Positions 16,339 through 27,134 of a stretch of DNA of 64,000 nt are shown one piece after another. Source of the stretch: Saccharopolyspora phatthalungensis (GTDB lineage: Bacteria > Actinomycetota > Actinomycetes > Mycobacteriales > Pseudonocardiaceae). The number at the start of each line of letters is the position of its first letter. The stretch's first letter is position 1. The notes under the pieces are model-generated. The model was not told where the DNA came from. It did no database searches and saw only the letters and a list, made by a program, of their open reading frames with translations. Position numbers and translations under genes: made by a program. The stretch is taken from the NCBI RefSeq assembly GCF_014203395.1, contig NZ_JACHIW010000001.1:5811501-5875500 (forward strand). The letters are read 5' to 3'.

Positions 16339-18219
16339 CTACCAGTCGCCGCGCAGCGCCGGGCGCAGCTTGTCCAGCACCGCCGGGTCCTCGATGGTCG
16401 ATGGCACCTTGGTGTTCCCGGTATCGGCGATCTCGCGCATCGACTTGCGCAGGATCTTGCCGGAGCGGGTCTTGGGCAGCCCGTCGACGACCGCGACGTC
16501 CCGGAACGCCGCCACCGGACCGATCTGCGCACGCACCGCCGCGACCAGCTCGTCCCGAAGCGTCGCCTCGGCGATCTCCACACCCGACTTCAGCACCACG
16601 AACCCGCGCGGCACCTGGCCTTTCAGCGCGTCGTGCACGCCGATCACGGCGCACTCGGCGACCGCGGGGTGTGCCGCGAGCACCGCCTCCATCGACCCGG
16701 TCGACAACCGGTGCCCGGCGACGTTGATCACATCATCGGTTCGGCCCATCACGAACGCGTAGCCGTCGGCGTCGACAAAGCCGTTGTCGCCGGTGAGGTA
16801 GTAGCCGGGAAAACGCGACAGGTAGGACTCGCGAAACCGCTCGTCGTCGCCCCACAGCGTCGGCAGCGTACCCGGCGGCAGCGGCAGCTTGAGGCAGATC
16901 GCGCCGTCGGTCCCCGGTGGCAGCGGCTGCCCGGCCTGGTCCAGGACCGCCACGTCGTAGCCGGGCACCGGTACGGTCGGCGACCCGGGCTTGACCGCCA
17001 TCGGCTCCAGCCCGCGCAGGTTCGCGCAGATCGGCCAGCCCGTCTCGGTCTGCCACCAGTGGTCGATCACCGGCACGCCGAGCCGTTGCGACGCCCAGTG
17101 GTAGGTCTCCGGGTCCAGCCGCTCACCGGCCAGGAACAGCGTCCGCAGGCTCGTGATGTCGTGCTTGGCCAGCAGTTCGCCGTCGGGGTCCATCCGCTTG
17201 ATCGCCCGAAACGCGGTCGGCGCGGTGAACAACGCCTTCACCCGGTGCTCGGCGATGACCCGCCAGAACGCACCGGCGTCCGGCGTGCCGACCGGCTTGC
17301 CCTCGTAGACCACCGTGGTCGCACCGGTCAGCAGCGGCGCGTAGACGATATAGGAGTGGCCCACCACCCAGCCGACGTCGGAGGCGGTCCAGAACACGTC
17401 GCCGGGCCCGATGTCGTAGATGTTGGCCATCGACCAGCGCAGCGCGACCGCGTGCCCACCGTTGTCGCGCACCACACCCTTGGGGCGCCCGGTGGTGCCC
17501 GAGGTGTAGAGGACGTACAGCGGATCGGTGGCCTGGACCGGCACGCAGTCGGCCGGTTGGGCCTGTGCCAGCGCGTCGTGCCAGTCCACATCGCGGGGCC
17601 CGAGTTCGGCGCGGGACTGCTCGCGCTGGAAGACGATCACCCGGTCCGGCTGGTGCTCGGTCATCCGCAGCGCTTCGTCGACGATCGGTTTGTACTCGAC
17701 GATCCGGTTGGGCTCCAGGCCGCACGACGCCGCGACGATCACGGTCGGCCGGGCATCGTCGATCCGCGCCGCCAATTCCTTCGGCGCGAAGCCGCCGAAC
17801 ACCACCGAGTGCACCGCCCCGATGCGGGCGCAGGCCAGCATCGCCACGACGGCCTCGGAGATCATCGGCAGGTAGATCACGACCCGATCGCCCGCCGCCA
17901 CGCCCTGCGCCCGCAAGGCCCCAGCGAACAACGCGACCCGGTCCAGCAACTCCCGATACGTCCAGCGAAGCACCTCGCCGGTCATCGCCGAGTCCCAGAT
18001 CAGCGCCGTCTGCTCGCCGCGACCGTCGCGGACGTGCCGGTCCAGCGCGTTGAAACAGGTGTTGAGCACGCCGTCGGAGAACCACCGGAAGAACGGATCA
18101 GCGGTTGCGTCCAAGGCCCGCGACGGTGCCTGCTCCCATTCGATCGCGGCCGCCGCGTCGAGCCAGAAACCCCCCGGGTCGGTCAAACTCCGCCGGTAGG
18201 CCTCGGCATAGGCACCCAT
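16339..18219 (-). CDS. prpE: Propionyl-CoA synthetase
   Basis: A 626-residue AMP-forming acyl-CoA synthetase of the acetyl/propionyl type. Seen are the ACAS N-terminal domain, YTSGTTGRPKGVVRDNGGH (P-loop), the substrate-pocket segment DHWWQTETGWPI characteristic of PrpE rather than Acs, YLTGDNGFVDADGYAFVMGRTDDVINVAGHRLS, and the acetylatable lysine in KTRSGKILRKSM. The ATG at 18219 is 8 bases from GGAGGT and is preferred to a GTG two codons upstream that is too close to it. It activates propionate in the cytosol, supplying propionyl-CoA for the methylcitrate or methylmalonyl pathways. Monocistronic, ending at the strong hairpin shared with entC. Confidence 0.9.
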   Translation of the reverse strand: MGAYAEAYRRSLTDPGGFWLDAAAAIEWEQAPSRALDATADPFFRWFSDGVLNTCFNALDRHVRDGRGEQTALIWDSAMTGEVLRWTYRELLDRVALFAGALRAQGVAAGDRVVIYLPMISEAVVAMLACARIGAVHSVVFGGFAPKELAARIDDARPTVIVAASCGLEPNRIVEYKPIVDEALRMTEHQPDRVIVFQREQSRAELGPRDVDWHDALAQAQPADCVPVQATDPLYVLYTSGTTGRPKGVVRDNGGHAVALRWSMANIYDIGPGDVFWTASDVGWVVGHSYIVYAPLLTGATTVVYEGKPVGTPDAGAFWRVIAEHRVKALFTAPTAFRAIKRMDPDGELLAKHDITSLRTLFLAGERLDPETYHWASQRLGVPVIDHWWQTETGWPICANLRGLEPMAVKPGSPTVPVPGYDVAVLDQAGQPLPPGTDGAICLKLPLPPGTLPTLWGDDERFRESYLSRFPGYYLTGDNGFVDADGYAFVMGRTDDVINVAGHRLSTGSMEAVLAAHPAVAECAVIGVHDALKGQVPRGFVVLKSGVEIAEATLRDELVAAVRAQIGPVAAFRDVAVVDGLPKTRSGKILRKSMREIADTGNTKVPSTIEDPAVLDKLRPALRGDW

Positions 18220-18661
18220 GACCACATACCTCCAACACGCGCCGATGTTGCCTGTGGTCCTACCGCACTACCTTGCGTGACGCCAGGGTCACAGGTCGTT
18301 CGAGGCTGCCGCCGTCCGGTGAGCGTCCCGGTCCGCCAGTCGCGGTCGGCGCTGGGATCCCCGGCCCGCACAACTCGCGACGGTGCCGGTTACGCGCAGG
18401 CCGATCCGACCCTGACACCGCGAAACACGTTTGTCACAGCCGAAACACGGATGATCGGATGAACGGCAATCGGTCTTCAGCCGCGCCGACAGCCGTGCCC
18501 GTGCGGTGTGCAGTTCGGCGACGCAATGTGCCCATTTGTCTCTACAAGGGGGAATCCGCGCGACAGAGCGTATTCGGACGCCCACAATCGAGCCGAGGTC
18601 GAAGATCGGGCTAACGCCGGCACGCATCGCGCCGACAAACGAATCGGAGGTGCTACGAACG
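18220..18661. other. Divergent intergenic region prpE / hypothetical protein
   Basis: 442 bases without a convincing gene. It must contain the promoters of prpE and of the gene at 18662. Two features stand out: an inverted repeat GTGAC-N6-GTCAC at 18277-18292, 58 bases upstream of the prpE start, whose spacing differs from a canonical CRP/GlxR site; and a GGAGGT about 10 bases upstream of 18662. Confidence 0.5.
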
Positions 18662-18931
18662 ATGAGCACGGAACCGGCCCTGCATACCCAGGCAACCGCC
18701 GCCCAGGCTGCCGCCCCCGAGGCTTCCGCCGCCCGGGTCGAATCCCGCGACGGCTCCTCGGCCGCCGAACTGCCAACCGCGCCATGCAGCGTGGTGTGGA
18801 GCGGCGGCCATTCGTATGTGCTTGAGGGTTCCGCCGGGGCCCGCTGGGCGGGCGTCGACGACCGCGGTCGGGCCAGGTTCCTCACCGATGCCGACCTCCT
18901 CCGCCGCGGCTGGAGCCGCACGCGTGCCTAG
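18662..18931 (+). CDS. Hypothetical protein (89 aa)
   Basis: An 89-residue protein with an Ala-rich N-terminal half (QATAAQAAAPEASAARVE) and a compact C-terminal segment CSVVWSGGHSYVLEGSAGARW followed by GVDDRGRARFLTDADLLRRGW that looks folded. The ATG has GGAGGT about 10 bases upstream. No signal peptide, membrane segment or known motif. It stands alone between the prpE promoter and the phosphatidyltransferase gene. Codon use is like its neighbours, so it is probably expressed, but I do not recognise the family. Confidence 0.6.
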   Translation: MSTEPALHTQATAAQAAAPEASAARVESRDGSSAAELPTAPCSVVWSGGHSYVLEGSAGARWAGVDDRGRARFLTDADLLRRGWSRTRA

Positions 18932-19105
18932 CTCGCAACCGGCGGCCCAGGCGGGCTCCCGCTACGCAGCGTGACCCGATCGACCTGCTCCGCGGCACCC
19001 GGCCGCCCAGTGTGTTGTGCGATGAATGTGAGACCCTGATCCAGTAGGGACGCACAGGTTGCGCCCGAAAACGGGGCAAGACGCTCAACCACTCAGGGGA
19101 GGCTC

Positions 19106-19819
19106 GTGGTGCAGGATGCTGAGCGCACCACGGACGACACCACGAGCGGGAGCCGCGGGATGAATCCCGGCCCGGCGGGCGAGGACCCCTCGGCAGGGCG
19201 CCCCGATCCCGGCATGGCCCGGATCCGGGAGGCCGCCGCCGGCGTGTGGGCGGATCCTTGGTGGACACTGCCGAACCTGCTTAGCGTGATCCGGCTGGCC
19301 GGCGTTCCGGTGTTCCTCTGGCTGTTGCTCGGCCCGAAGGCCGATCTGCTCGCCCTGCTGGTCCTTGTGATCAGCGGCTTGACCGACTGGCTGGACGGCA
19401 AGCTCGCCCGCTGGCTCAACCAGTACAGCCGCATCGGCGAACTGCTCGACCCCGCCGCTGACCGCCTCTACATCGTCGCGACCCTGGTCGCCTTCGTGCT
19501 GCGCGACGTGGTGCCCTGGTGGGTCGCCGCCGCGCTCATCATCCGCGACGTGGTGCTGACGCTGTGCCTGCCGGTGCTGCGCTGGCACGGCTACGAACCG
19601 CCGGACGTGCACTACCTCGGCAAGGCCGCGACCTTCTGCCTGATGTACGCGTTCCCGCTGTTGCTGCTGGTGCAGGAGGACTTCCCGCTGTCCGATGTGG
19701 CGCGTCCGATCGCCTACGCCCTGACTTGCTGGGGCGGCGCGCTCTACCTGTGGGCGGGCATCCTCTACCTCGGACAGGTCGTGGCGGCGGTCCACCAGGC
19801 ACGCTCCAAGTCGGTTTAG
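19106..19819 (+). CDS. CDP-alcohol phosphatidyltransferase
   Basis: A 237-residue integral membrane enzyme that exchanges the CMP of CDP-diacylglycerol for an alcohol acceptor such as glycerol-3-phosphate, phosphatidylglycerol or inositol phosphate. The family signature D-x2-D-G-x2-A-R-x8-G-x3-D-x3-D is complete (DWLDGKLAR ... IGELLDPAADR). About five membrane segments follow an approximately 50-residue soluble, Gly/Pro-rich N-terminal extension that is longer than in PgsA. Start GTG at 19106 with GGGGAGG just upstream; a GTG one codon later is equivalent. The alcohol cannot be assigned; PgsA- or cardiolipin synthase-type activity is most likely. It lies just upstream of gcvH, a conserved actinobacterial neighbourhood. 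Confidence 0.88.
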   Translation: MVQDAERTTDDTTSGSRGMNPGPAGEDPSAGRPDPGMARIREAAAGVWADPWWTLPNLLSVIRLAGVPVFLWLLLGPKADLLALLVLVISGLTDWLDGKLARWLNQYSRIGELLDPAADRLYIVATLVAFVLRDVVPWWVAAALIIRDVVLTLCLPVLRWHGYEPPDVHYLGKAATFCLMYAFPLLLLVQEDFPLSDVARPIAYALTCWGGALYLWAGILYLGQVVAAVHQARSKSV

Positions 19820-19941
19820 CCGAACCGTTGCGGGGTCGCCTTGCGGCCCGCGCGGCATGGTGAATACGCTCGCCGGACCGATCACGCGAACCACCGTGGC
19901 CGGTGATCCACAGCACCAGCGGACCAGGAAGGCGGGACCAG

Positions 19942-20328
19942 GTGACGGCCCCGGACGAGATCAAATACACCGAAGAACACGAGTGGGTTCGGCGCACCGC
20001 CGAGGACCGGGTGCGCATCGGGATCACCGACTACGCCCAGCAGCAACTGGGCGACGTGGTGTTCGTTCAGTTGCCGGAGCTTGGTCGGCAGGTCGCCGCC
20101 GGTGACCCGATGGGCGAGGTGGAATCGACCAAGAGCGTCTCGGAGATCTACGCCCCGGTGACCGGCGAGGTGGTGGCCCGCAACGAGCAGTTGGAGGACG
20201 AGCCCGAGCTGGTCAACTCGGCGCCGCTGGATGACGGCTGGATGGTCGAGCTCAGGCTCGCCGACCCAGCCCAGCTGACGGGCCTGCTCGACGCCGAGGG
20301 CTACCGGAAGCTAACCGACCAGGCATGA
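19942..20328 (+). CDS. gcvH: Glycine cleavage system H protein
   Basis: A 128-residue lipoyl carrier that shuttles the aminomethyl group from the P protein to the T protein. The lipoyl lysine is Lys64 in GEVESTKSVSEIYAPVTGEV, exactly at the usual position, and the N-terminus IKYTEEHEWVRR is typical. The GTG at 19942 gives the usual family length; an upstream ATG in frame at 19903 would add 13 residues without support. Together with gcvP at 22965 it belongs to the same glycine-cleavage neighbourhood, though only gcvP is under the riboswitch. Confidence 0.93.
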   Translation: MTAPDEIKYTEEHEWVRRTAEDRVRIGITDYAQQQLGDVVFVQLPELGRQVAAGDPMGEVESTKSVSEIYAPVTGEVVARNEQLEDEPELVNSAPLDDGWMVELRLADPAQLTGLLDAEGYRKLTDQA

Positions 20329-20446
20329 TCGTCGGCCCGTCGGGGCGAGGGAGAAAGATGTCGGGAGTCGCGCGCCCCGTGCCTGTCCCAGCACGGTACG
20401 TTGGGCACATACTTGGCACGATCTATCCGCGTAGAGGAGAGCTCAG

Positions 20447-20914
20447 GTGAGCCAAAACAGCGGCTTCGGCGACGTTCCGCCGGAGCAGTCACCGGAGACC
20501 ACCTCGGTCTTCAGGCCCTTCCTCTCGGAGCCGGAAAGCACCGAGAGTGCGTCCCCGGAGCCCGCCGCCGCATCCGGGGTCGATGCGCTACCCGCAGGGT
20601 CCGCCCTGCTGGTGGTCAAGCGCGGCCCGAACGCGGGATCGCGATTCCTGCTGGACCGGGAGACCACCAGCGCGGGGCGGCACCCGGACAGCGATATCTT
20701 CCTCGACGACGTCACGGTTTCCCGTCGGCACGCCGAGTTCCGGCGCGAGGGCAACGACTTCGTGGTCGTCGACGTCGGCAGCCTCAACGGCACCTACGTC
20801 AACCGGGAACCGGTGGACACCTCGGTACTGGCCAACGGTGACGAGGTGCAAATCGGGAAGTTTCGACTGGTGTTCCTGACCGGCCCGATCGATGGGGGGC
20901 CAGGCGCCCGCTGA
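20447..20914 (+). CDS. garA: FHA-domain metabolic regulator GarA/OdhI
   Basis: A 155-residue protein with a flexible N-terminal tail and a C-terminal FHA domain. The tail carries the PknB/PknG phosphorylation motif ETTSVFRP (Thr18, Thr19). The FHA core shows SAGRHPDSDIFLDDVTVSRRHAEF and GSLNGTYVN, the phosphothreonine-binding residues. In mycobacteria and corynebacteria the unphosphorylated protein inhibits 2-oxoglutarate dehydrogenase and glutamate dehydrogenase; phosphorylation causes self-binding and release. GTG start at 20447 with a GAGGAGAG site. Position next to gcvH is conserved with M. tuberculosis Rv1826-Rv1827. It ends at a strong hairpin at 20941-20979. Confidence 0.93.
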   Translation: MSQNSGFGDVPPEQSPETTSVFRPFLSEPESTESASPEPAAASGVDALPAGSALLVVKRGPNAGSRFLLDRETTSAGRHPDSDIFLDDVTVSRRHAEFRREGNDFVVVDVGSLNGTYVNREPVDTSVLANGDEVQIGKFRLVFLTGPIDGGPGAR

Positions 20915-20940
20915 GGGCTTCGGAAACGATTTTTCGATCT

Positions 20941-20979
20941 GCCAGCGGGGCGACGCCGAGGCGGCGTCGCCCCGCTGGC
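20941..20979. terminator. Terminator hairpin after garA
   Basis: A perfect 17-bp GC-rich stem (20941-20957 with 20963-20979) and 5-base loop, 26 bases after the garA stop. It separates garA from the nuclease gene. Confidence 0.8.
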
Positions 20980-21307
20980 GCGTCAAGGTACTGCGCAGCC
21001 GAGATCAACTGCGTCCTCGCGCGGGGAATTTCCCAACGTCGCAACCGGTTTCTCCGTCCCAGTGCCTTCCTCCGCACCGGTTTCACCGGCCGGTGGGCGG
21101 TGTATCGTGCTGGGTAATGCTCGATGAGGAGCTCAGCCAGCGGTTCGGGCCAGATGCACCCGGCAGGAAGGCCGCGAATTCGGTGGTCGACCAGACCGCT
21201 ATCAGGGATGGGCGTGTCCGCCGTATCGCGGGTAGCGTCGGAGGCGTCGGTGCGCGATCCTCGACGGGGATGTCACGCTTCGGCGCGCTGGAGGAGGCGA
21301 TGTGACG
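20980..21307. other. Gap where an FtsR-type MerR gene would be expected; possible small ORF
   Basis: In M. tuberculosis a MerR regulator gene (Rv1828, FtsR) lies between garA and the nuclease gene. Here this stretch is about 330 bases and shows no MerR helix-turn-helix in any frame. One small frame, 21118-21305 on the plus strand (62 codons, ending GALEEAM), overlaps the nuclease start region by GTGA but lacks a good ribosome-binding site and recognisable motifs; I rate it unlikely to be a gene. GGAGGAGG at 21290-21297 serves the nuclease gene. Confidence 0.5.
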
Positions 21308-21784
21308 ATGAGCAGCGAGATGCGCGTCGTCGGCGTGCGAGTTGAACTACCAGCAAACCAGCCGATTCTGCTGTTGCGCGAGGCGCACGGCGAGCGTTAC
21401 CTGCCGATCTGGATCGGCTCGGTCGAGGCGACCGCCATCGCACTGGAGCAACAGGGCGTGCGGCCGCAAAGACCCCTGACTCACGACCTGCTGAAGGACG
21501 TTATCGGCGCCCTGGGGCGCGACCTGGAACAGGTGCGGATCACCGATCTGCAGGACGGCACCTTCTTCGCCGAGCTGGTGTTCGACGGGGATGTGCGGGT
21601 CTCGGCGCGGCCGAGCGATTCGGTGGCGCTGGCGCTGCGCATCGGGGTACCGATCCACGCCGATGAATCGGTGCTGGACGAAGCGGGGCTGGTCATCCCG
21701 GACGAGCAGGAAGACGAGGTGGAGAAGTTCCGCGAGTTCCTGGACTCCGTATCGCCGGAGGACTTCCGCGGCGCCGACACCTGA
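21308..21784 (+). CDS. Bifunctional nuclease family protein (DUF151)
   Basis: A 158-residue protein of the BFN/DUF151 family. Diagnostic segments are RYLPIWIGSVEATAIALEQQG, RPLTHDLLKDVI and VSARPSDSVALALRIGVPI, nearly as in M. tuberculosis Rv1829, with the C-terminal VEKFREFLDSVSPEDF. The fold has been linked to DNase/RNase activity in plants, but the bacterial role is unsettled. The ATG at 21308 lies 10 bases after GGAGGAGG; a GTG at 21302 is too close to that site. It sits in the conserved block with garA and the MerR gene and is followed by a perfect hairpin. Confidence 0.88.
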   Translation: MSSEMRVVGVRVELPANQPILLLREAHGERYLPIWIGSVEATAIALEQQGVRPQRPLTHDLLKDVIGALGRDLEQVRITDLQDGTFFAELVFDGDVRVSARPSDSVALALRIGVPIHADESVLDEAGLVIPDEQEDEVEKFREFLDSVSPEDFRGADT

Positions 21785-21810
21785 TCCTGCCGATCCGCCC
21801 GACGAGACAT

Positions 21811-21846
21811 CCCGGCCCCCGCTTGCGCCCGCAGGCGGGGGCCGGG
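21811..21846. terminator. Terminator hairpin after the DUF151 gene
   Basis: Arms 21811-21822 and 21835-21846 are perfect 12-base complements (CCCGGCCCCCGC) around a 12-base loop, 26 bases after the stop codon. Confidence 0.75.
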
Positions 21847-22022
21847 TCGTCCGGGTGTCCGCGCGTCGCGTTGACCTCCCCGCGGGCCGGGCATACCGTC
21901 AAGTTACGCGAATTGCTCCGGTGTGATTCGGCCGCTGGGCGGTGTTCGCGGCCTTGGATCGTGATGATTCGGGCGCTGGTGATCGTCGTCGTCGGCTTGG
22001 TGCCGGACGAGGGGAGGCAGGC

Positions 22023-22595
22023 GTGGTCGAGGAAGCACCCAACCGGGATGCTGCCGCGGAGCAGGGCGAGCTGTTCCCCGACGCCTCGCTACCAGATGAG
22101 CTGGTCGGCTACCGGGGCCCGGCCGCCTGCCAGATCGCCGGCATCACCTACCGCCAATTGGACTACTGGGCGCGCACCAAGCTGGTCGGCCCGTCCATCC
22201 GCAGCGCCGCCGGTTCCGGCTCGCAGCGGCTGTACTCGTTCAAGGACATCCTGGTGCTCAAGGTGGTCAAGCGCCTGCTGGACACCGGGGTGTCGCTGCA
22301 CAACATCCGGGTCGCGGTGGAGCACCTGCGCAACCGAGGCGTGCAGGACCTGGCGCGGCTCACGCTGTTCAGCGACGGGACGACGGTCTACGAGTGCACC
22401 TCTGCCGAGGAGGTGGTCGACCTGTTGCAGGGTGGCCAAGGGGTGTTCGGTATCGCCGTCAGCGGCGCGATGCGCGAGATCAGCGGCACGATCCACGACT
22501 TCCCGGCCGAACGGGCCGATGGCGGCGAACTGGCACCGGCGGTCGACGACGAGTTGTCCCGTCGGCGGCGGGACCGACAGGCCGAAACCGGCTGA
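22023..22595 (+). CDS. MerR-family regulator (Rv1830/McdR-like)
   Basis: A 190-residue MerR-type protein. The helix-turn-helix lies at about residues 24-90 (YRGPAACQIAGITYRQLDYWARTKLVGPSI, then QRLYSFKDILVLKVVKRLLDTGVSLHNIRVAVEHL) with a C-terminal region unlike metal- or drug-sensing MerRs. The order nuclease-MerR-gcvP matches M. tuberculosis Rv1829-Rv1830-Rv1832, where the Rv1830 product has been linked to cell division control. The GTG at 22023 has GGGAGG 5 bases upstream and is preferred to a longer frame from 21942. Whether it also touches the glycine cleavage genes is unknown. Confidence 0.85.
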   Translation: MVEEAPNRDAAAEQGELFPDASLPDELVGYRGPAACQIAGITYRQLDYWARTKLVGPSIRSAAGSGSQRLYSFKDILVLKVVKRLLDTGVSLHNIRVAVEHLRNRGVQDLARLTLFSDGTTVYECTSAEEVVDLLQGGQGVFGIAVSGAMREISGTIHDFPAERADGGELAPAVDDELSRRRRDRQAETG

Positions 22596-22690
22596 TCCCG
22601 GCCCGGTGCCCGACCGGGCGGTGTGCGGCGGGTGACATCGCGGGTCCTATGTGGCCGGCTGATCGGGTAAGCTGCCGCTTACATCGCCGA

Positions 22691-22902
22691 CCCCGTGCGG
22701 GAGAGTCCGGCCCCGGCTTCGGCCGCGGTCGGCGCCGAAGGAGCAAGCCTCCCCGTCAACCTCTCAGGCCACCTGGACCGCACGGGCGAGATACCTCTGG
22801 AAAGAGGGCGCACCACGGCCGTGGTGCATCCCGCCGACGGTGCAAGCCCGGGCTCCGGGTGAAGCTCTCAGGCGTTCGCTTCGCGGACAGTGACAGAGGG
22901 GG
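22691..22902 (+). ncRNA. Tandem glycine riboswitch upstream of gcvP
   Basis: Two glycine aptamers in series. Aptamer 1 spans 22691-22786: outer stem CCGTGCGGG with CCGCACGGG, then GGAGAGTCC, CCGAAGGAGCAA and ACCTCTCAGGC. Aptamer 2 spans about 22795-22902 with CTCTGGAAAGAG, GACGGTGCAAGCC, GGTGAAGCTCTCAGGC and the closing GACAGAGGGG. A short linker joins them. Such tandem aptamers activate glycine-cleavage genes when glycine is abundant. gcvP starts 62 bases downstream. Confidence 0.9.
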
Positions 22903-22964
22903 AGAGCAGAGCAGCCGCGGCTGCACTGCCGCCCTTTGTTCGCCGCGATGATTGAGGTTTGGCG

Positions 22965-25859
<2,895 letters not shown>

Positions 25860-25869
25860 CCGCCCGCAG

Positions 25870-25900
25870 CGCCCCCGGCCCTTAGTTGCGGCTGGGGGCG
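25870..25900. terminator. Terminator hairpin after gcvP
   Basis: Arms CGCCCCCGGC (25870-25879) and GCTGGGGGCG (25891-25900) pair with one mismatch, 10 bases downstream of the gcvP stop. Confidence 0.6.
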
Positions 25901-26014
25901 TTGTGGTGCTCGGGGCAGATGCGACACGCCGATCAGGTTTCGGTTTGCGCCCGGGCTGGACCGGATGACACGGTGGCCCCTTCATCTGAAAAGCTCCGAG
26001 AGGGAGTGGAGCAC

Positions 26015-26284
26015 ATGCTCACGATCAGTGAGAGCGCCGTGGAGGTCATCAAGCTTGTCCTCGTCGGCGGCGACTCTCCGGAAGGTTCGGGCCTGCGCAT
26101 TGCGCCGGCCGACGAAGGGCTGCAGGCGTCGATCACCGACCAGCCACAGGAGGGCGACGAGGTGATCGAGGAATCCGGCGTTCGGGTGTTTCTCGAACCG
26201 CAGGTCGCGACGCTGCTCGGCGACAAGGTGCTGGACGCCGAACGGGACGCCAACGGAGAGCTGGCGCTGGCCGTCCGCGACTAA
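26015..26284 (+). CDS. HesB/IscA-like protein lacking all cysteines
   Basis: An 89-residue protein with the length and strand order of the iron-sulphur biogenesis HesB/IscA fold: ISESAVEVIKLVL, SGLRIAPADEGLQASI, DEVIEESGVRVFLEPQVATLLGDKVLD. The three cysteines that bind iron or the cluster in true IscA (one mid-protein, a CGC pair at the end) are absent; the protein has no cysteine at all. It therefore cannot be a classical A-type carrier. ATG at 26015 with a GGGAGTGGAG site. A monocistronic gene with a strong T-rich terminator. Role unknown. Confidence 0.7.
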   Translation: MLTISESAVEVIKLVLVGGDSPEGSGLRIAPADEGLQASITDQPQEGDEVIEESGVRVFLEPQVATLLGDKVLDAERDANGELALAVRD

Positions 26285-26298
26285 TCGAACGACTTGAA

Positions 26299-26337
26299 CC
26301 GTCGGCCCGGGAATTTTGTCCGGGCCGACGGTTTTTT
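26299..26337 (+). terminator. Intrinsic terminator with T-run
   Basis: A 12-bp perfect stem CCGTCGGCCCGG/CCGGGCCGACGG with a 9-base loop, followed by six T residues (26332-26337). A canonical rho-independent terminator for the HesB-like gene. Confidence 0.92.
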
Positions 26338-26441
26338 CTCGCCGAACTGCGATCTAGACCTCCTGCCAACTACTGGTGATAACGGCATTGCGGCAACTAC
26401 CCTCGATGCGCAGCTGTTCCGGCCAGGAGGGGGAACGCGAC

Positions 26442-27134
26442 GTGCCGACCACCACGCTCGCCATGCACATGAGTGACGGGCTGCTCAGCGCACCGACGGC
26501 GCTGCTCTTCGCGGTCGTGGCGATCGCCGGGCTGGCCGTCGCGCTGGCCAACGCGCGGGCCGACCTCGATGACCGAACGGCGCCGATGGCAGGGCTCGTT
26601 GCCGCGTTCGTCTTCGCCGTTCAGATGATCAACTTTCCGGTACTGCCCGGTGTCAGCGGCCACCTGCTCGGCGGGGCGCTGGCGGCGATCCTGGCCGGGC
26701 CGTGGGTCGGCGCTCTGTGCGTGGCGATCGTGCTGGTCGTGCAGGCGCTGCTGTTCGCCGACGGCGGGCTGACCATGCTCGGCGCGAACATCACCAACAT
26801 GGCGCTGATCGGCACCGCCATCGGCTACCTGGTGGCGCTCGCGTTACGCCGTTACGCATCGCGCAGCCGGGCCGGGCTGCTGGTGACGGCCTTCGTCGCG
26901 GCCTGGGTGAACACCGTGGCCGCCTCCTGCGGCTTCGTCCTCGAATACGCCATCGGCGGTGCCGCGGGCTACGGCACCGGCACCGCCGCGCTCGCGGTCG
27001 TCGGGGTGCACTGCCTGATCGGCATCGGCGAGGGCGTGATCACAGCTGTCACAGTGGGTGCCGTCGCCGCCGCCCGACCAGACCTGATCCACCTGCTGCG
27101 CACCGGGAAGCAAGCTAAGGAGGCCGTTCGATGA
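26442..27134 (+). CDS. cbiM: ECF cobalt/nickel transporter substrate component CbiM
   Basis: A 230-residue membrane protein with about seven segments, the S component for Co2+ or Ni2+ uptake. In this family the mature N-terminus must be Met-His, because the metal is bound by the amino group and His2. Here MHMSDGLL occurs, but the only start with a ribosome-binding site (GGAGGGGG before GTG at 26442) adds seven residues, MPTTTLA, ahead of it. Either the ATG at 26463 is used or the extension is removed. Motifs GHLLGGALAAILAGPW and ANITNMALIG are typical. First gene of a four-gene operon with overlapping junctions. Confidence 0.85.
   Translation: MPTTTLAMHMSDGLLSAPTALLFAVVAIAGLAVALANARADLDDRTAPMAGLVAAFVFAVQMINFPVLPGVSGHLLGGALAAILAGPWVGALCVAIVLVVQALLFADGGLTMLGANITNMALIGTAIGYLVALALRRYASRSRAGLLVTAFVAAWVNTVAASCGFVLEYAIGGAAGYGTGTAALAVVGVHCLIGIGEGVITAVTVGAVAAARPDLIHLLRTGKQAKEAVR

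Noticed and set aside
18277..18292. CRP/GlxR-type site GTGAC-N6-GTCAC before prpE
   Set aside because: Aligned to TGTGA/TCACA the spacer is 8 rather than 6 bases, so it is not a canonical site; kept only as an inverted repeat.
21118..21305. 62-codon ORF overlapping the nuclease gene start
   Set aside because: No adequate ribosome-binding site and no recognisable motif; the overlap alone is weak evidence.
26340..26441. Cobalamin riboswitch ahead of the cobalt/nickel operon
   Set aside because: Only about 100 bases separate the terminator from cbiM and no B12-box sequence is seen.
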